Origin: CAVPHV01 sp963821095
Lineage (GTDB): Bacteria; Actinomycetota; Acidimicrobiia; Spongiisociales; UBA5794
Assembly (NCBI GenBank): GCA_963821095.1
Contig: CAWGCJ010000007.1
Span: forward strand, 569,987-633,986
Reading direction: 5' to 3'
DNA length: 64,000 nucleotides
A model generated the notes under the pieces. The model did no database searches and was not told where the DNA came from. It saw only the letters and a program-made list of their open reading frames with translations. The position numbers and the translations under genes were made by a program. The first letter of the stretch is position 1; each line of letters opens with the position of its first letter. Shown piece by piece: positions 16,997-26,058 of the stretch.

Positions 16997-18016
16997 ATGT
17001 TTACCAACAAGCGGGCTTGGGCGCTGTTGTTGCTTGCCTTTGTGCTTGTCGTCGCCGCGTGCGGCGATGACGACGACTCTTCGTCTTCTGGCGACTCTTC
17101 GTCGGCCGACGAAAGCGAATTCGGGCGAATCATCATTTCTGGTTCGTCCACGGTCGAGCCGATCTCTGCCCGCGTCGGCCAGGCGTACGAGGCCATCGAC
17201 GACACAGTGGCGACGACGGTGGAAGGCCCCGGGACGGGTGATGGTTTTGCCCGGTTCTGTGCCGGCGAGACCGACATCTCGGACGCCTCGCGTGCCATCA
17301 AAGACTCGGAGAGCGAGGAGTGCGCGGCCAACGGCATCGAGTATGTCGAGCTCCACATTGCCACGGACGGCATCTCCGTGATCACGTCTCCCGAGAACCC
17401 TGCCATCACCTGCCTCGACTTCAACGACATGTACGCCATCGTTGGTCCTGAGTCCGAGGGCTTTGCCAACTGGAACGACGCCGACAGCCTTGGGGCCGAA
17501 CTCGGCGCCACCCATGCGCCGTACCCGGCGGCACCACTGGTGATCACCGCCCCAGGCGACGAGTCCGGCACCTACGACACGTTTGTTGAATTGGTGATCG
17601 AGGACATCGCCGACGAGCGCGGCCAGAGCGCCGAGACGCGGGTCGACTACAGCCCCGAGGCCAACGACCAGGTGATCGTCAGCAACATCGCAAACGACCC
17701 CACCTCGTTCGGCTGGGTTGGGTTCGCCTTCTACGAGGAGAACGCCGCTTCGCTCAAGGCCATCGAGGTCGACGGGGGCTCAGGCTGCGTGACGCCGACC
17801 GCAGAGACCATTGCGAGCTTTGACTACCCGCTGTCTCGCCCGCTCTTCATCTATGTGAAGACCAACGACCTTGCCAACCGGGCAGACCTCGTTTCCTTCG
17901 TGGACTACTACCTCAGCGATGAGGGTCTGACGTTCGTCTCGGAGGCAGGGTACGTGCAGCTTCCGGCAAGCGAGATGGACGGAACTCGAGAGGCGTGGAC
18001 GTCCGCCCAGCCATAG
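16997..18016 (+). CDS. pstS: Phosphate ABC transporter substrate-binding lipoprotein
   Basis: Captures phosphate outside the membrane for the PstCAB importer. The 339 residues begin with a lipoprotein signal whose lipobox ends at Cys22 (VVAAC), then a Ser/Asp-rich linker. Phosphate-binding motifs are visible: ISGSSTVEPIS, GTGDGFARFCAGETDISDAS and GDESGTYDTF. ATG at 16997 has TGGAGG upstream; a longer frame reading into the promoter region is not real. It is the first gene of pstSCAB-phoU, and a hairpin after it may cap or stabilise the abundant pstS mRNA. Confidence 0.95.
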   Translation: MFTNKRAWALLLLAFVLVVAACGDDDDSSSSGDSSSADESEFGRIIISGSSTVEPISARVGQAYEAIDDTVATTVEGPGTGDGFARFCAGETDISDASRAIKDSESEECAANGIEYVELHIATDGISVITSPENPAITCLDFNDMYAIVGPESEGFANWNDADSLGAELGATHAPYPAAPLVITAPGDESGTYDTFVELVIEDIADERGQSAETRVDYSPEANDQVIVSNIANDPTSFGWVGFAFYEENAASLKAIEVDGGSGCVTPTAETIASFDYPLSRPLFIYVKTNDLANRADLVSFVDYYLSDEGLTFVSEAGYVQLPASEMDGTREAWTSAQP

Positions 18017-18027
18017 GCTCCAGTGAC

Positions 18028-18060
18028 GGGTGGGTCGGGGCACCGTGCCTCGGCCCACCC
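18028..18060 (+). terminator. Hairpin between pstS and pstC
   Basis: Positions 18028-18041 pair with 18047-18060 (about 14 bp, two G-T type mismatches) around a 5-nt loop. Located 12 bp after pstS, it is a likely partial terminator or mRNA-stabilising stem, a common arrangement where the binding protein is made in excess. Confidence 0.55.
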
Positions 18061-18090
18061 CTCCTTCGACCCTCCTAGGATCTACCTCTC

Positions 18091-19035
18091 ATGGCAGTAG
18101 CCACCGACACCAAAGCCACCATCGATCTCTCCGGCGATCGGCGCAGGCTCAGGCGCGAGCGCAGAGTCCGGTGGGTGTTCTTTGGCGCAGCGGCGATATC
18201 GGTGCTGATCACGATTGCCATCATCTTGTCGCTGGCGGGTCAGGCCTGGACGTTTCTGACCGACATCGCTTCCGACCCCGAGACCGGCTTGGGCTCGCTG
18301 ACGGCCGACGGGTGGTTCCCCCGCAGGGGCCGATATCAGATCATGGCGCTGATCGTGCACACCCTGATGGTCTCGGCCATCGCCATGGTGTTTGCCGTTC
18401 CCCTCGGTCTTGGTTCGGCGATCTACCTCTCTGAATACGCCAGCCCCCGGGTGCGACGAGTCCTCAAGCCGACGCTCGAGATCCTGGCTGGGATTCCCAG
18501 CGTTGTGCTCGGCTTCTTCGCGTTGACCTTCATCACGCCCAGCGTGGTCAAGGCGATCTTCGATGACGCTGCCAACAGCAACTTCCTGGCGGCCGGGCTT
18601 GCGGTCGGTGTCCTGCTGATTCCGCTGGTGGCGTCGGTATCCGAGGATGCGATGCGGGCGGTGCCGACCTCGCTGCGCGAGGCTTCGTACGGGCTCGGTG
18701 CCAAGCGCTGGCACACGAGTCTGCGGGTTGTCGTGCCCGCTGCCCTGTCCGGCATCATGGCGGCCATCATCCTGGCGATATCGCGGGCCATCGGCGAGAC
18801 CATGATCGTGGCGCTCGCCGCCGGCACCAGCGGCATCATGAACATCTCCCCGCTGGACGGTGGACTCACCATGACCGGCGGCATGGCGCAGCTCGCCATC
18901 GGCTCCGACCAGGTGACCGGATCGTCGGCCGCGTTCCAGAGTTTGTTCTTTGTCGGGATCGTTCTGTTTGTTCTCACGTTGGGTCTGAACGTCTTGAGTA
19001 ACAGCGTCGTCCGTCGATTCCGTCAGCGCTACTGA
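18091..19035 (+). CDS. pstC: Phosphate ABC transporter permease PstC
   Basis: One half of the membrane channel of the high-affinity phosphate importer. The 314 residues contain about six membrane helices after a basic cytosolic N-terminus. The coupling-helix region reads EDAMRAVPTSLREASYGLGAKRWHT, typical of PstC permeases, followed by ISRAIGETMIVALAAG. The frame opens at an ATG 30 bp after the hairpin. It lies 10 bp before pstA on the same strand. Confidence 0.94.
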   Translation: MAVATDTKATIDLSGDRRRLRRERRVRWVFFGAAAISVLITIAIILSLAGQAWTFLTDIASDPETGLGSLTADGWFPRRGRYQIMALIVHTLMVSAIAMVFAVPLGLGSAIYLSEYASPRVRRVLKPTLEILAGIPSVVLGFFALTFITPSVVKAIFDDAANSNFLAAGLAVGVLLIPLVASVSEDAMRAVPTSLREASYGLGAKRWHTSLRVVVPAALSGIMAAIILAISRAIGETMIVALAAGTSGIMNISPLDGGLTMTGGMAQLAIGSDQVTGSSAAFQSLFFVGIVLFVLTLGLNVLSNSVVRRFRQRY

Positions 19036-19045
19036 GGAGCCTGGG

Positions 19046-19984
19046 TTGGCTACACGAGACATCACCGTTGACACCAGCGCCCTCGTGCGTCGCTCTCTCG
19101 AAGGCAAGAAGATCAACTGGTTCGACCAGTTTGTCGCCATTGCCCTGCTGGTGTCGTTGCTCTCAGGACTGCTGATTCTGGCCACACTGTTGGTCAGCGT
19201 GTTCTCGAGTGGCTTCGGCGTTTTGGCCGACCGTGGGTTCGACTTCGTCACGAGCCGGCTCTCTCCTGATGCTGCCGACGCCGGCATCTTTCAGGCGATC
19301 ATCGGGTCGCTCATCCTCACGGGTTTTGTGATCGTGGTTGCCTTCCCGCTCGGTGTTGGGGCTGCGGTCTACCTCGAGGAGTACGCCCCGGACACCAGAA
19401 CGACGAGGTTCATCGACGCCAACATTCGCAACCTCGCCGGCGTTCCATCCATCGTCTATGGCCTGCTCGGCCTCGCCGTTTTCGTCAAGCTGATGGGCGG
19501 GTTCACCGGTGGCCGGACGTTGGTGACCGGCGGGCTCACCCTCGCGGTCCTCGTGCTTCCGATCATGATCATCACCACCGCCGAGGCGCTGCGGGCCGTG
19601 CCCCAGGCACTGCGCGAGGCTTCGATGGGGGTAGGAGCGACCAAGTGGGAGACGATCCGCCATCACGTGCTCCCGGTGGCGCTCCCCGCCATCTTCACCG
19701 GAGCCGTCCTCACGATTGCCCGCGCCTTCGGAGAGTCGGCGCCGCTGCTGCTCGCCGGGGCTGTGCTCTCGCTGTTCTTCAGCAATGCCTCGAGTGCTGG
19801 CGTCGGTGAGTATTTGTTCGATGAGCCGTACACCGCCATGCCCATCGTGATCTACAACTGGGCCCGCCAGCCTCAGCAGGAGTTCGTGGCATTGACGTCG
19901 GCGGCCATCATCGTGTTCTTGGTGTTCCTATTGACGATCAACGGCATCGCCATCATTTTGCGTGACAGATATGAACGGAAGTGA
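19046..19984 (+). CDS. pstA: Phosphate ABC transporter permease PstA
   Basis: Second half of the phosphate channel. The 312 residues carry about six helices and the permease signature EALRAVPQALREASMGVG, the contact site for PstB. The segment FGESAPLLLAGAV matches PstA rather than PstC. The start is TTG at 19046 with GAGGAG upstream; no nearer ATG fits. The end is only eight bases before the pstB ATG I use. Confidence 0.93.
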   Translation: MATRDITVDTSALVRRSLEGKKINWFDQFVAIALLVSLLSGLLILATLLVSVFSSGFGVLADRGFDFVTSRLSPDAADAGIFQAIIGSLILTGFVIVVAFPLGVGAAVYLEEYAPDTRTTRFIDANIRNLAGVPSIVYGLLGLAVFVKLMGGFTGGRTLVTGGLTLAVLVLPIMIITTAEALRAVPQALREASMGVGATKWETIRHHVLPVALPAIFTGAVLTIARAFGESAPLLLAGAVLSLFFSNASSAGVGEYLFDEPYTAMPIVIYNWARQPQQEFVALTSAAIIVFLVFLLTINGIAIILRDRYERK

Positions 19985-19991
19985 ACTAGAC

Positions 19992-20840
19992 ATGGACACC
20001 ACCAGCGACCCCGATGCTCCGGGCACCGATGCTGATCCGGTGAGCGACGACGCCACCCCAGCTTCGCCGGCGATCTTCGATGTCGAGAACCTCAATGTCT
20101 ACTACGACGACTTTCATGCGGTCCAGGACGTCACGCTGCCCATCGGCAAGAACCAGATCACGGCCTTCATCGGACCATCGGGGTGCGGGAAGTCAACGGT
20201 CCTGCGTTGCTTCAACCGGATGAACGACCTCATCGAGAGCGCTCGAGTCGAGGGCACAATCGAATACCACGGCGTCGATCTCTACGGCCTGAACGTTGAT
20301 CCCGTTGAGGTTCGCCGCCACATTGGGATGGTATTCCAGAAGCCCAATCCGTTCCCGAAGTCGATCTACGACAACATTGCGTTTGGGCCGAAGATTGCCG
20401 GCTTCAAAGGCAACATGGATGAACTGGTTGAGGAATCGCTCAACAAGGCGGCGCTGTGGGATGAGGTCAAGGACAAGCTCAAGGAGTCTGCCCTCGCCCT
20501 GTCGGGCGGCCAGCAGCAGCGGCTTTGCATCGCAAGGGCCATCGCCACCAGCCCCGACGTTGTGCTCATGGATGAGCCTTGCTCGGCGCTCGATCCCATC
20601 GCTACGCTGCGGATCGAGGAGCTGATGCAGGAGCTCAAGACCGACTACTCGATCCTCATCGTCACCCACAACATGCAGCAAGCTGCCCGGGTGAGCGATC
20701 GGACCGGGTTCTTCAACGTCGAACTCAACGAGCGTGGCCAGCGCACTGGGCACCTCGTAGAATTCGACGAGACTGGCAAAATCTTCACGAACCCCACCGT
20801 CAAGGCGACCGAGGACTACATCACCGGCCGGTTCGGCTAG
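19992..20840 (+). CDS. pstB: Phosphate ABC transporter ATP-binding protein
   Basis: Hydrolyses ATP to drive phosphate import. The 282 residues include the Walker A GPSGCGKST, the signature LSGGQQQRLCIARAIA, the Walker B VVLMDEPCSALDP and the switch His in IVTHNMQQA. The N-terminal 30 residues are an Asp/Pro/Ala-rich extension absent from most PstB. The start is uncertain: GTG at 19962 and ATG at 19971 are in frame but would lie inside pstA; I prefer ATG 19992. phoU follows nine bases later. Confidence 0.93.
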   Translation: MDTTSDPDAPGTDADPVSDDATPASPAIFDVENLNVYYDDFHAVQDVTLPIGKNQITAFIGPSGCGKSTVLRCFNRMNDLIESARVEGTIEYHGVDLYGLNVDPVEVRRHIGMVFQKPNPFPKSIYDNIAFGPKIAGFKGNMDELVEESLNKAALWDEVKDKLKESALALSGGQQQRLCIARAIATSPDVVLMDEPCSALDPIATLRIEELMQELKTDYSILIVTHNMQQAARVSDRTGFFNVELNERGQRTGHLVEFDETGKIFTNPTVKATEDYITGRFG

Positions 20841-20848
20841 GAGGACGA

Positions 20849-21587
20849 ATGACCATTGACGCAACTCCCCCTGAGCCCGTTGACGACGTTGAGCCACTGC
20901 CGCTCGACGAGACTCGTCACCACTTCTCCGACACGCTCGACGAGATCAAGCGCGGCATGGTCCACATGGGCTCGCTGGTCACCGAGAACGTACGGGCGCG
21001 CCGGCGATGTCATGCTCGAAGGCCGCCTTGATCTGGTTCCCGTGGTCACCGAACACGATCAGGAGGTCAACCGGCTCTACGCCGAACTCGAGAAGCTGAC
21101 GTTCGAGACCCTCGCCCGTCAGCAGCCGGTGGCCGGCGACCTACGCTTCCTGGTATCCACGACTCGGGTTCTGTATGAGATCGAGCGGTCCGGTGACCTG
21201 GCCGTCAATTGCGCCAACATCGCCGACCGGGAACATGGGTTGCCCCAGCTACCCAAGCTGACGGCGTTGCTCAACCAGATGGTTGCTGAATGCTGCAGCC
21301 TCTTTGCCGCCGGTGTCGACGCGCTGGCCGACATGGATGCCGTGGCCGGCGCGGCCCTCGACGCCAAGGATGACGTTCTCGACGACCTGGTTGGTCGGTA
21401 CTACACCGAGATCGGTCTGGTTTCCGAGGAGATCGGTCTCGAGACGGCGATTCAGCTCTCGAAAGTTGGCCGGTTCCTCGAGCGTATCGGTGATCATGCC
21501 GTCAATATCGGCGAGAACGTTGCCTACGTCATCACCGCCGAGTTCCCCGGCGACACCCACGCCGCTCTGAGCGACGAACCCGAGTAG
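20849..21587 (+). CDS. phoU: Phosphate regulator PhoU, one frameshift
   Basis: PhoU links the Pst transporter to the sensor kinase and represses it when phosphate is plentiful. The N-terminus (DTLDEIKRGMVHMGSL, from ATG 20849 with AGGAGG upstream) and the rest (GDVMLEGRLDLVPVV onward, including the second PhoU repeat LERIGDHAVNIGENVAY) lie in different frames. Removing one G from GGG at 20994-20996 restores a continuous NVRRAGDVML and a 245-residue protein of normal length. Everything after is conserved, so a sequencing indel is more likely than loss of function. Confidence 0.88.
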
Positions 21588-21609
21588 CCCGCCGTCCGGG
21601 CTCCAAGTC

Positions 21610-22069
21610 TCAGAGCTTGGCGAGCGCCTCCGTGTAGGCATCGAACTCGCGGGCGGTTCCCAGCGAATCGGTGTTGATGATCTCGCGCACCACGCCGTCG
21701 GCATCGAGCACGAATGTGTATCGATTGGCCGACCCGGTTGCCTCATTGAAGGCGCCGTAGGCCTGGGCGGTCACGCCGTGGGGCCAGTAGTCCGAGAGCA
21801 CGGGGAATTCAAAGCCGTTCTCAGTGGCCCACTTCTTGGCGACGGGGACGCCGTGGACGGTGACGATGACGACGTTGGCGTCGAGTGCGTTGAGGGCGGC
21901 GAGCTGATCCCTGATGGCGCAGGTCTCGTCGTCGCAGATTCCGGTGAATGGGAACGGGATGAAGACCAGCAGCGTGTTGGAGCCCTTCAGGCTCTCGAGA
22001 GATACCTGGTTCTTGTCCTGATCAGAAGAGTTCGAAGGCGGGGGCGGCGTCGCCGACGGCAACAGTCAT
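21610..22069 (-). CDS. ahpE: AhpE-like one-cysteine peroxiredoxin, one frameshift
   Basis: Reduces peroxides in the cytosol. The protein follows mycobacterial AhpE closely: the peroxidatic Cys in PFPFTGICDDE, then WATENGFEFPVLSDYWPHG, YGAFNEATGSANRYTFV. The ATG at 22069 (AAAGGA upstream) starts MTVAVGDAAPAFEL, but the frame closes at once; one surplus base near 22024-22030 joins it to SDQDKNQVSLESL, giving 152 residues, the family's length. A second Cys (DDETC) lies six residues after the catalytic one. It is convergent with phoU, 22 bp apart. Confidence 0.86.
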
Positions 22070-22144
22070 GGCGGTTCCTTTCGATGTCAATCCAGCCCTG
22101 CGAAGTTAGCGCTATGTGGTGGCGGCTGTCGGTCTGTGCCGAAG

Positions 22145-23240
22145 CTACAGCAGGACCCTGGCCGCCCAGCCGACCGGGTCCCTGATCTCATCGAGGGTCG
22201 GAAGCTGGTCGGGGCCTTCCCAGACCTTTTCGAGCGACTCGGGGCCCCAGCGCCGCGCCACTTCGATGGCAGAACAGGGCGGCGTCCGCGGCGTTCTCTC
22301 GCTGCAACTCCAGGCCGACGAGTTGCTGGAGGAACTGTTCGGCCTGATCGGGTTCGGAACGACGCCGGGCGTAGGCAGCGGCAATGCGGTCCTGATCGGG
22401 TAGGACGGCCTCGCCGGCCAATCCAACCGCGAAGTCGCCGTATCCCTCGATAAAGGCGGTCAAGGCTTGGACCGCGGCCACCTTTTCCGGGGCTCGTTCA
22501 CCGCCGAGCAGTGAGGCCATGGTTCCCGGTCCGGAGAACGCCTCTTCCAGTTGGCTGGGGTCTTCGAGAGCCCCCAGCTTTTCGGTGAGTGCGGTCGGGT
22601 CGAACTCGACGTCATCGAAGAAGTCAGTGATGGCGGCAACAAAGCGGTCCCGCAGCCACGGGACGCCACTGATGACCGAATAGGCGATCTCGTGCATCGT
22701 GGCCCACAATCTGACCTGGCGAGCGTCGAGGCCTTCGTCCATGGCAAATGCCTCGACGTTGGGAATGACGAGGTAGAGATGCTCGTGATCGAGCGGGGGC
22801 AGGCCGGCATCAAACTGGCCGAGCACCCGATGGCTCATGAAACCGATCATTGAGCCGGCCTGCATGCCGAGGATTGCAGGGCCCAGCGGCTGGAGCATCC
22901 CTGCCATGGCGGCTCCGCCCATCCCGCCCATTCCACCGATGCCGTCGAACTTGTCGCTGAGGGGTTCGACCAGATACCGGAACGACTGCTGGTTCTGTTC
23001 CGCCCAGCCGGCCCGATCGATAGGTTCGGGGGTCGGTGTAGCCGCCACGTCGAGCGGGCTCGCCTCGGCGAGACGCAGTTGGGCGGCGAGCGCCAACTCG
23101 AGGTACTCCTCGGCAAGCAGCGGCTCAATCGGTTCGGGTGAGCCTGCGAGGCTCTTGGTCACTTCGCGGGCCAGTCGCCAGTTGATCGGCCCCGGAGTCT
23201 GGAAGAGTTCGAAGAGTTGTTCGAAGAGGTTGTCGCTCAT
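22145..23240 (-). CDS. DUF2342 / zinc-dependent metalloprotease-like protein, one frameshift
   Basis: A family widespread in actinobacteria (TIGR03624, DUF2342), thought to be zinc metalloprotease-like. About 365 residues: an N-terminal helical part, a Gly/Met-rich turn near 107-120, then LWATMHEIAYSVISGVPWL. Where relatives have HExxH this protein has HEIAY, so the second zinc His is Tyr and activity is doubtful. The C-terminus is split: the first frame runs to about 22270 and the true end (IEVARRWGPESLEKVWEG through PVGWAARV) is in another frame ending at 22145. The start overlaps the HtrA-like stop (ATGA), so both are in one operon. Confidence 0.8.
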
Positions 23241-24682
23241 GGCAGGTCCTCCGGCCTTTCGCCCAACACGACGTCAACGACGATGGTCTGATCATCGCGG
23301 ACCACGGTGAGCTTCACCGTGTCGCCGACGCGGTAGCGGCGCAATCCGTTGACCACATCCTCGCCGGTGACAATGGCGTTGGTGTCGATGAAGATGATGC
23401 GATCGCCCACGTCCAAGGTTGCGGCATCGGCTCCGGTGCCAGGTTCGATACTCGTGATGGTCGCTCCGGCGGGGACCTTCGAGCCGTTCTGGTCGTCGAA
23501 GTGATTCTGCAGGCTCACCCCGAGGAAGGCATGGCGGACGCCGCCGGTGTCCAAGATTTCGTCGGTGATCCGGGTCATCAGCTCGACCGGGATGGCGAAT
23601 CCAATTCCTTCTGCGCCTGCGTCGCTGACCCCGATGGCGGTGGTGATGCCGATCAGCCGTCCCCGGGCATCGACCAGCGCCCCACCGCTCGAGCCGCGTG
23701 TGATCGGCGCATCGGTCTGGAGCATGCCGTAGAGCCGCCCGTTGGCACCCTCGGCGACGGTGACTTCACGGTCGAAGGCCGAGACCACGCCGACCGTGAG
23801 TGAGGCTCCTCCTTGGAGCCCGAGTGGGTTGCCGACGGCAATGGCGATGTCGCCGATGACGAGCGCGCCTGTGGCGCCGAGTTCGATGGGCACCAGATCC
23901 GTCGAGTCGATGGTGAGGATCGCCAGGTCGGTGAGGGCATCGGTGCCACGGAGTTGTGCCGGGTAGATGCGGCCATTTTGGAGAACGACCCTTGTCTCAT
24001 CGGCGCCCTGGATGACGTGGTCGTTGGTGACGATGACGCCGTTGGCACTCAGTACCACACCCGATCCCTTGGCGAAGGCGTCAAAGACTCCGTCGGTGGC
24101 GGTGGTACCGATCTCGACGGTGACGATGGATGGCACGACCTTGAGACCCACGGCCGAAGCGGTGGTCAGGCCCCCGTCTTGGGCGACGATCTCGGTGACT
24201 TCGACCACCGTGGGTTGCCCGGTGGTCGGTACCGCTTGGGGTTCGTCATCGCCGATGACTCCGATGGCGAGCAACAGTCCCACCATGAGGGCGGCGCCGA
24301 GGATGCCCCCGAACACGGATCCCAGGACGACCGGCCAGCGGCGTCGTGGTGGGTGAGCAGCTTGCTGGACGGGATAGACGTAGGCAGGTCGCGACACCGC
24401 TTGTGGGGTGCCAAACCCGCCGGTGAGTGGTTCTCGGCGCACCTCGGCGGTGTGGCCGTAGATGCCACCCCCGGGCCGCCACGGTTTGCTAGCCGAGGCC
24501 TGGCGAGGCAGCGTGGGCCCTGAGACAACCGGAGCGGGGCCGATCGCTTGTCCAGCTCCGGGCGGCAGCGTATGGGCGCGCTCCGGCGTGGCCGCCGCTG
24601 GTGGGGTGACGGGGACATTCTCGGCCATCTCGGAGATGGACTCGGAAAGGGGAGCGATCGGCTCGGAGTTAGTGTTGTCCAC
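23237..24682 (-). CDS. HtrA/DegP-like S1C serine protease with PDZ domain
   Basis: Membrane-anchored quality-control protease acting outside the membrane. The 481 residues have a long Pro-rich cytosolic N-terminus (1-110), one membrane helix (about 117-143), a trypsin-like domain with the triad His in TNDHVI, Asp in TDLAI and Ser in GSSGGAL, and a C-terminal PDZ domain (about 385-475). GSSGGA differs from the usual GNSGGP but keeps the Ser. The start codon is uncertain: the GTG at 24682 has no ribosome site and lies only 12 bp from the divergent moaE start. The DUF2342 gene overlaps its stop. Confidence 0.88.
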   Translation of the reverse strand: MDNTNSEPIAPLSESISEMAENVPVTPPAAATPERAHTLPPGAGQAIGPAPVVSGPTLPRQASASKPWRPGGGIYGHTAEVRREPLTGGFGTPQAVSRPAYVYPVQQAAHPPRRRWPVVLGSVFGGILGAALMVGLLLAIGVIGDDEPQAVPTTGQPTVVEVTEIVAQDGGLTTASAVGLKVVPSIVTVEIGTTATDGVFDAFAKGSGVVLSANGVIVTNDHVIQGADETRVVLQNGRIYPAQLRGTDALTDLAILTIDSTDLVPIELGATGALVIGDIAIAVGNPLGLQGGASLTVGVVSAFDREVTVAEGANGRLYGMLQTDAPITRGSSGGALVDARGRLIGITTAIGVSDAGAEGIGFAIPVELMTRITDEILDTGGVRHAFLGVSLQNHFDDQNGSKVPAGATITSIEPGTGADAATLDVGDRIIFIDTNAIVTGEDVVNGLRRYRVGDTVKLTVVRDDQTIVVDVVLGERPEDLP

Positions 24683-24694
24683 GAAAGGGATTGT

Positions 24695-25162
24695 ATGACC
24701 TCGAAGGACCTATCACAGCAAGAACCTGCGGTGCTGGTGGCGGTATCTGCCGACCCCATCGACGCAAGTGCGCTGCTGGAGTTCGTGAGCGTCCCCAAAT
24801 GCGGCGCCGTCGTTCTGTTCCTGGGGACGGTCCGGAATCACTCGAGGGGCAAGACGGGTGTCACCCATCTCGAGTACGAGGCATATGACGGCGTGGTGGA
24901 GTCCAAGCTGGTCGAGATCGTGACCGAAGCGATGGCACAGTGGCCGGTACCGCGAGTTGCCGTGGTTCACCGGGTCGGGAGCCTCGGGGTGGGGGAGTCG
25001 AGCGTCGCCGTTGCGGTGGCTTCGCCGCACCGCGCCGATGCATTCGAGGCGGGTCGCTACCTGATCGACGAGCTGAAGAAGCGGGTCCCGGTCTGGAAGA
25101 AGGAACACTGGCCCGGCGGCGCAGAATGGGTCCGCGAAGATCACGAGCACGCTGCCGAGTGA
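24695..25162 (+). CDS. moaE: Molybdopterin synthase catalytic subunit
   Basis: MoaE adds sulfur, carried by MoaD, to precursor Z in molybdenum-cofactor synthesis. The 155 residues contain the family blocks GAVVLFLGTVRNHSRG, LEYEAYD, HRVGSLGVGESSVAVAV and the Lys-rich active region ELKKRVPVWKKEHW. The ATG at 24695 has AAAGGG upstream and removes an in-frame but unlikely N-terminal extension. No moaD or other moa gene is in the window. The gene starts 12 bp from the reverse-strand protease start, so its promoter must lie within that gene. Confidence 0.92.
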   Translation: MTSKDLSQQEPAVLVAVSADPIDASALLEFVSVPKCGAVVLFLGTVRNHSRGKTGVTHLEYEAYDGVVESKLVEIVTEAMAQWPVPRVAVVHRVGSLGVGESSVAVAVASPHRADAFEAGRYLIDELKKRVPVWKKEHWPGGAEWVREDHEHAAE

Positions 25163-25233
25163 GGTAGTTGGCGGGTCAAGACGGGGGTTGCGGCTGCCGA
25201 TGAAGGCCGTGATGGTCGCTACACCACATCCCC

Positions 25234-26052
25234 ATGCCTGAGGTGGTCTCCTGTCCCACGTGTGAGCGGTCGATGAGTTCCGATTGGGAGCAGTGCCCTC
25301 GGTGCGGTGGAACGGCCGAACTCGCCCCAGAGGCGGCCGCGGCCGCCCGACTCCTTGCTTCGCAGGCATGGGAGAAGCGTCGCGTCCGTCTCGCCAGATA
25401 CAAGCCCGTCATCGGGGTTGGCACCTTCCTGCAGCTGATGCTCGGTATCGCCACGCTGGCCAGCATCTACGCGGTGTGGCTCGACGTTGCCTACCGCAAC
25501 GCTTTGACCGGTCTTGTGGACGGCACGGTGTCGATCGACGACGCCATCGCCATCGAGGATCAATGGGGCCTCAGCGGGATGATCGAGTTCGTCATGTACG
25601 TCACCATTGGGGTCGTCTGGATCATCTGGATGTGGCGGATGTACCGCAATGTCGAGGCGCTCGGGAGGAAACGGAGTCACAGCATCCATTGGTGCATCTG
25701 GGGATGGGTGATCCCGATCGGCAGCCTGTGGATTCCGCGCATGATCACCGGCGACATCTGGGTGAAGAGCGATCCCGACTTCTCCAACGCACTCTTCGAG
25801 AAGGTTCCGTGGATCATCAACCTGTGGTGGGGTCTGTTCTTGGTCTCCGTTGTGATTGGCCGGGGCCTCGGCTTCAGCGAACCGGAGGACCTCGATGGTT
25901 GGATCGATCTTGCTGCTACCTATGTTTGGGTCGATTCGTTCGGCGTGGCGCTCGCCGTGGTGTCGATCTTGATGGTGCGCAGCCTCACCAATCGGCAGAG
26001 CGCGGCTCATCAGGCGGTCCAGGCCGAACTTCGCTCCACGATGCCGATGTAG
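25234..26052 (+). CDS. DUF4328 membrane protein with N-terminal zinc ribbon
   Basis: The 272 residues start with a zinc-ribbon pair, CPTC at 7-10 and CPRC at 21-24, followed by a short basic helix. About six membrane helices come next; the stretch WIIWMWRMYRNVEALGRK and the later NLWWGLFL are typical of DUF4328 proteins. Their function is unknown. The zinc ribbon suggests a cytosolic binding or sensing end. Gene position gives no clue: moaE is 71 bp upstream, and a convergent HEAT-repeat gene ends 7 bp downstream. Confidence 0.78.
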   Translation: MPEVVSCPTCERSMSSDWEQCPRCGGTAELAPEAAAAARLLASQAWEKRRVRLARYKPVIGVGTFLQLMLGIATLASIYAVWLDVAYRNALTGLVDGTVSIDDAIAIEDQWGLSGMIEFVMYVTIGVVWIIWMWRMYRNVEALGRKRSHSIHWCIWGWVIPIGSLWIPRMITGDIWVKSDPDFSNALFEKVPWIINLWWGLFLVSVVIGRGLGFSEPEDLDGWIDLAATYVWVDSFGVALAVVSILMVRSLTNRQSAAHQAVQAELRSTMPM

Positions 26053-26058
26053 CGGCGG

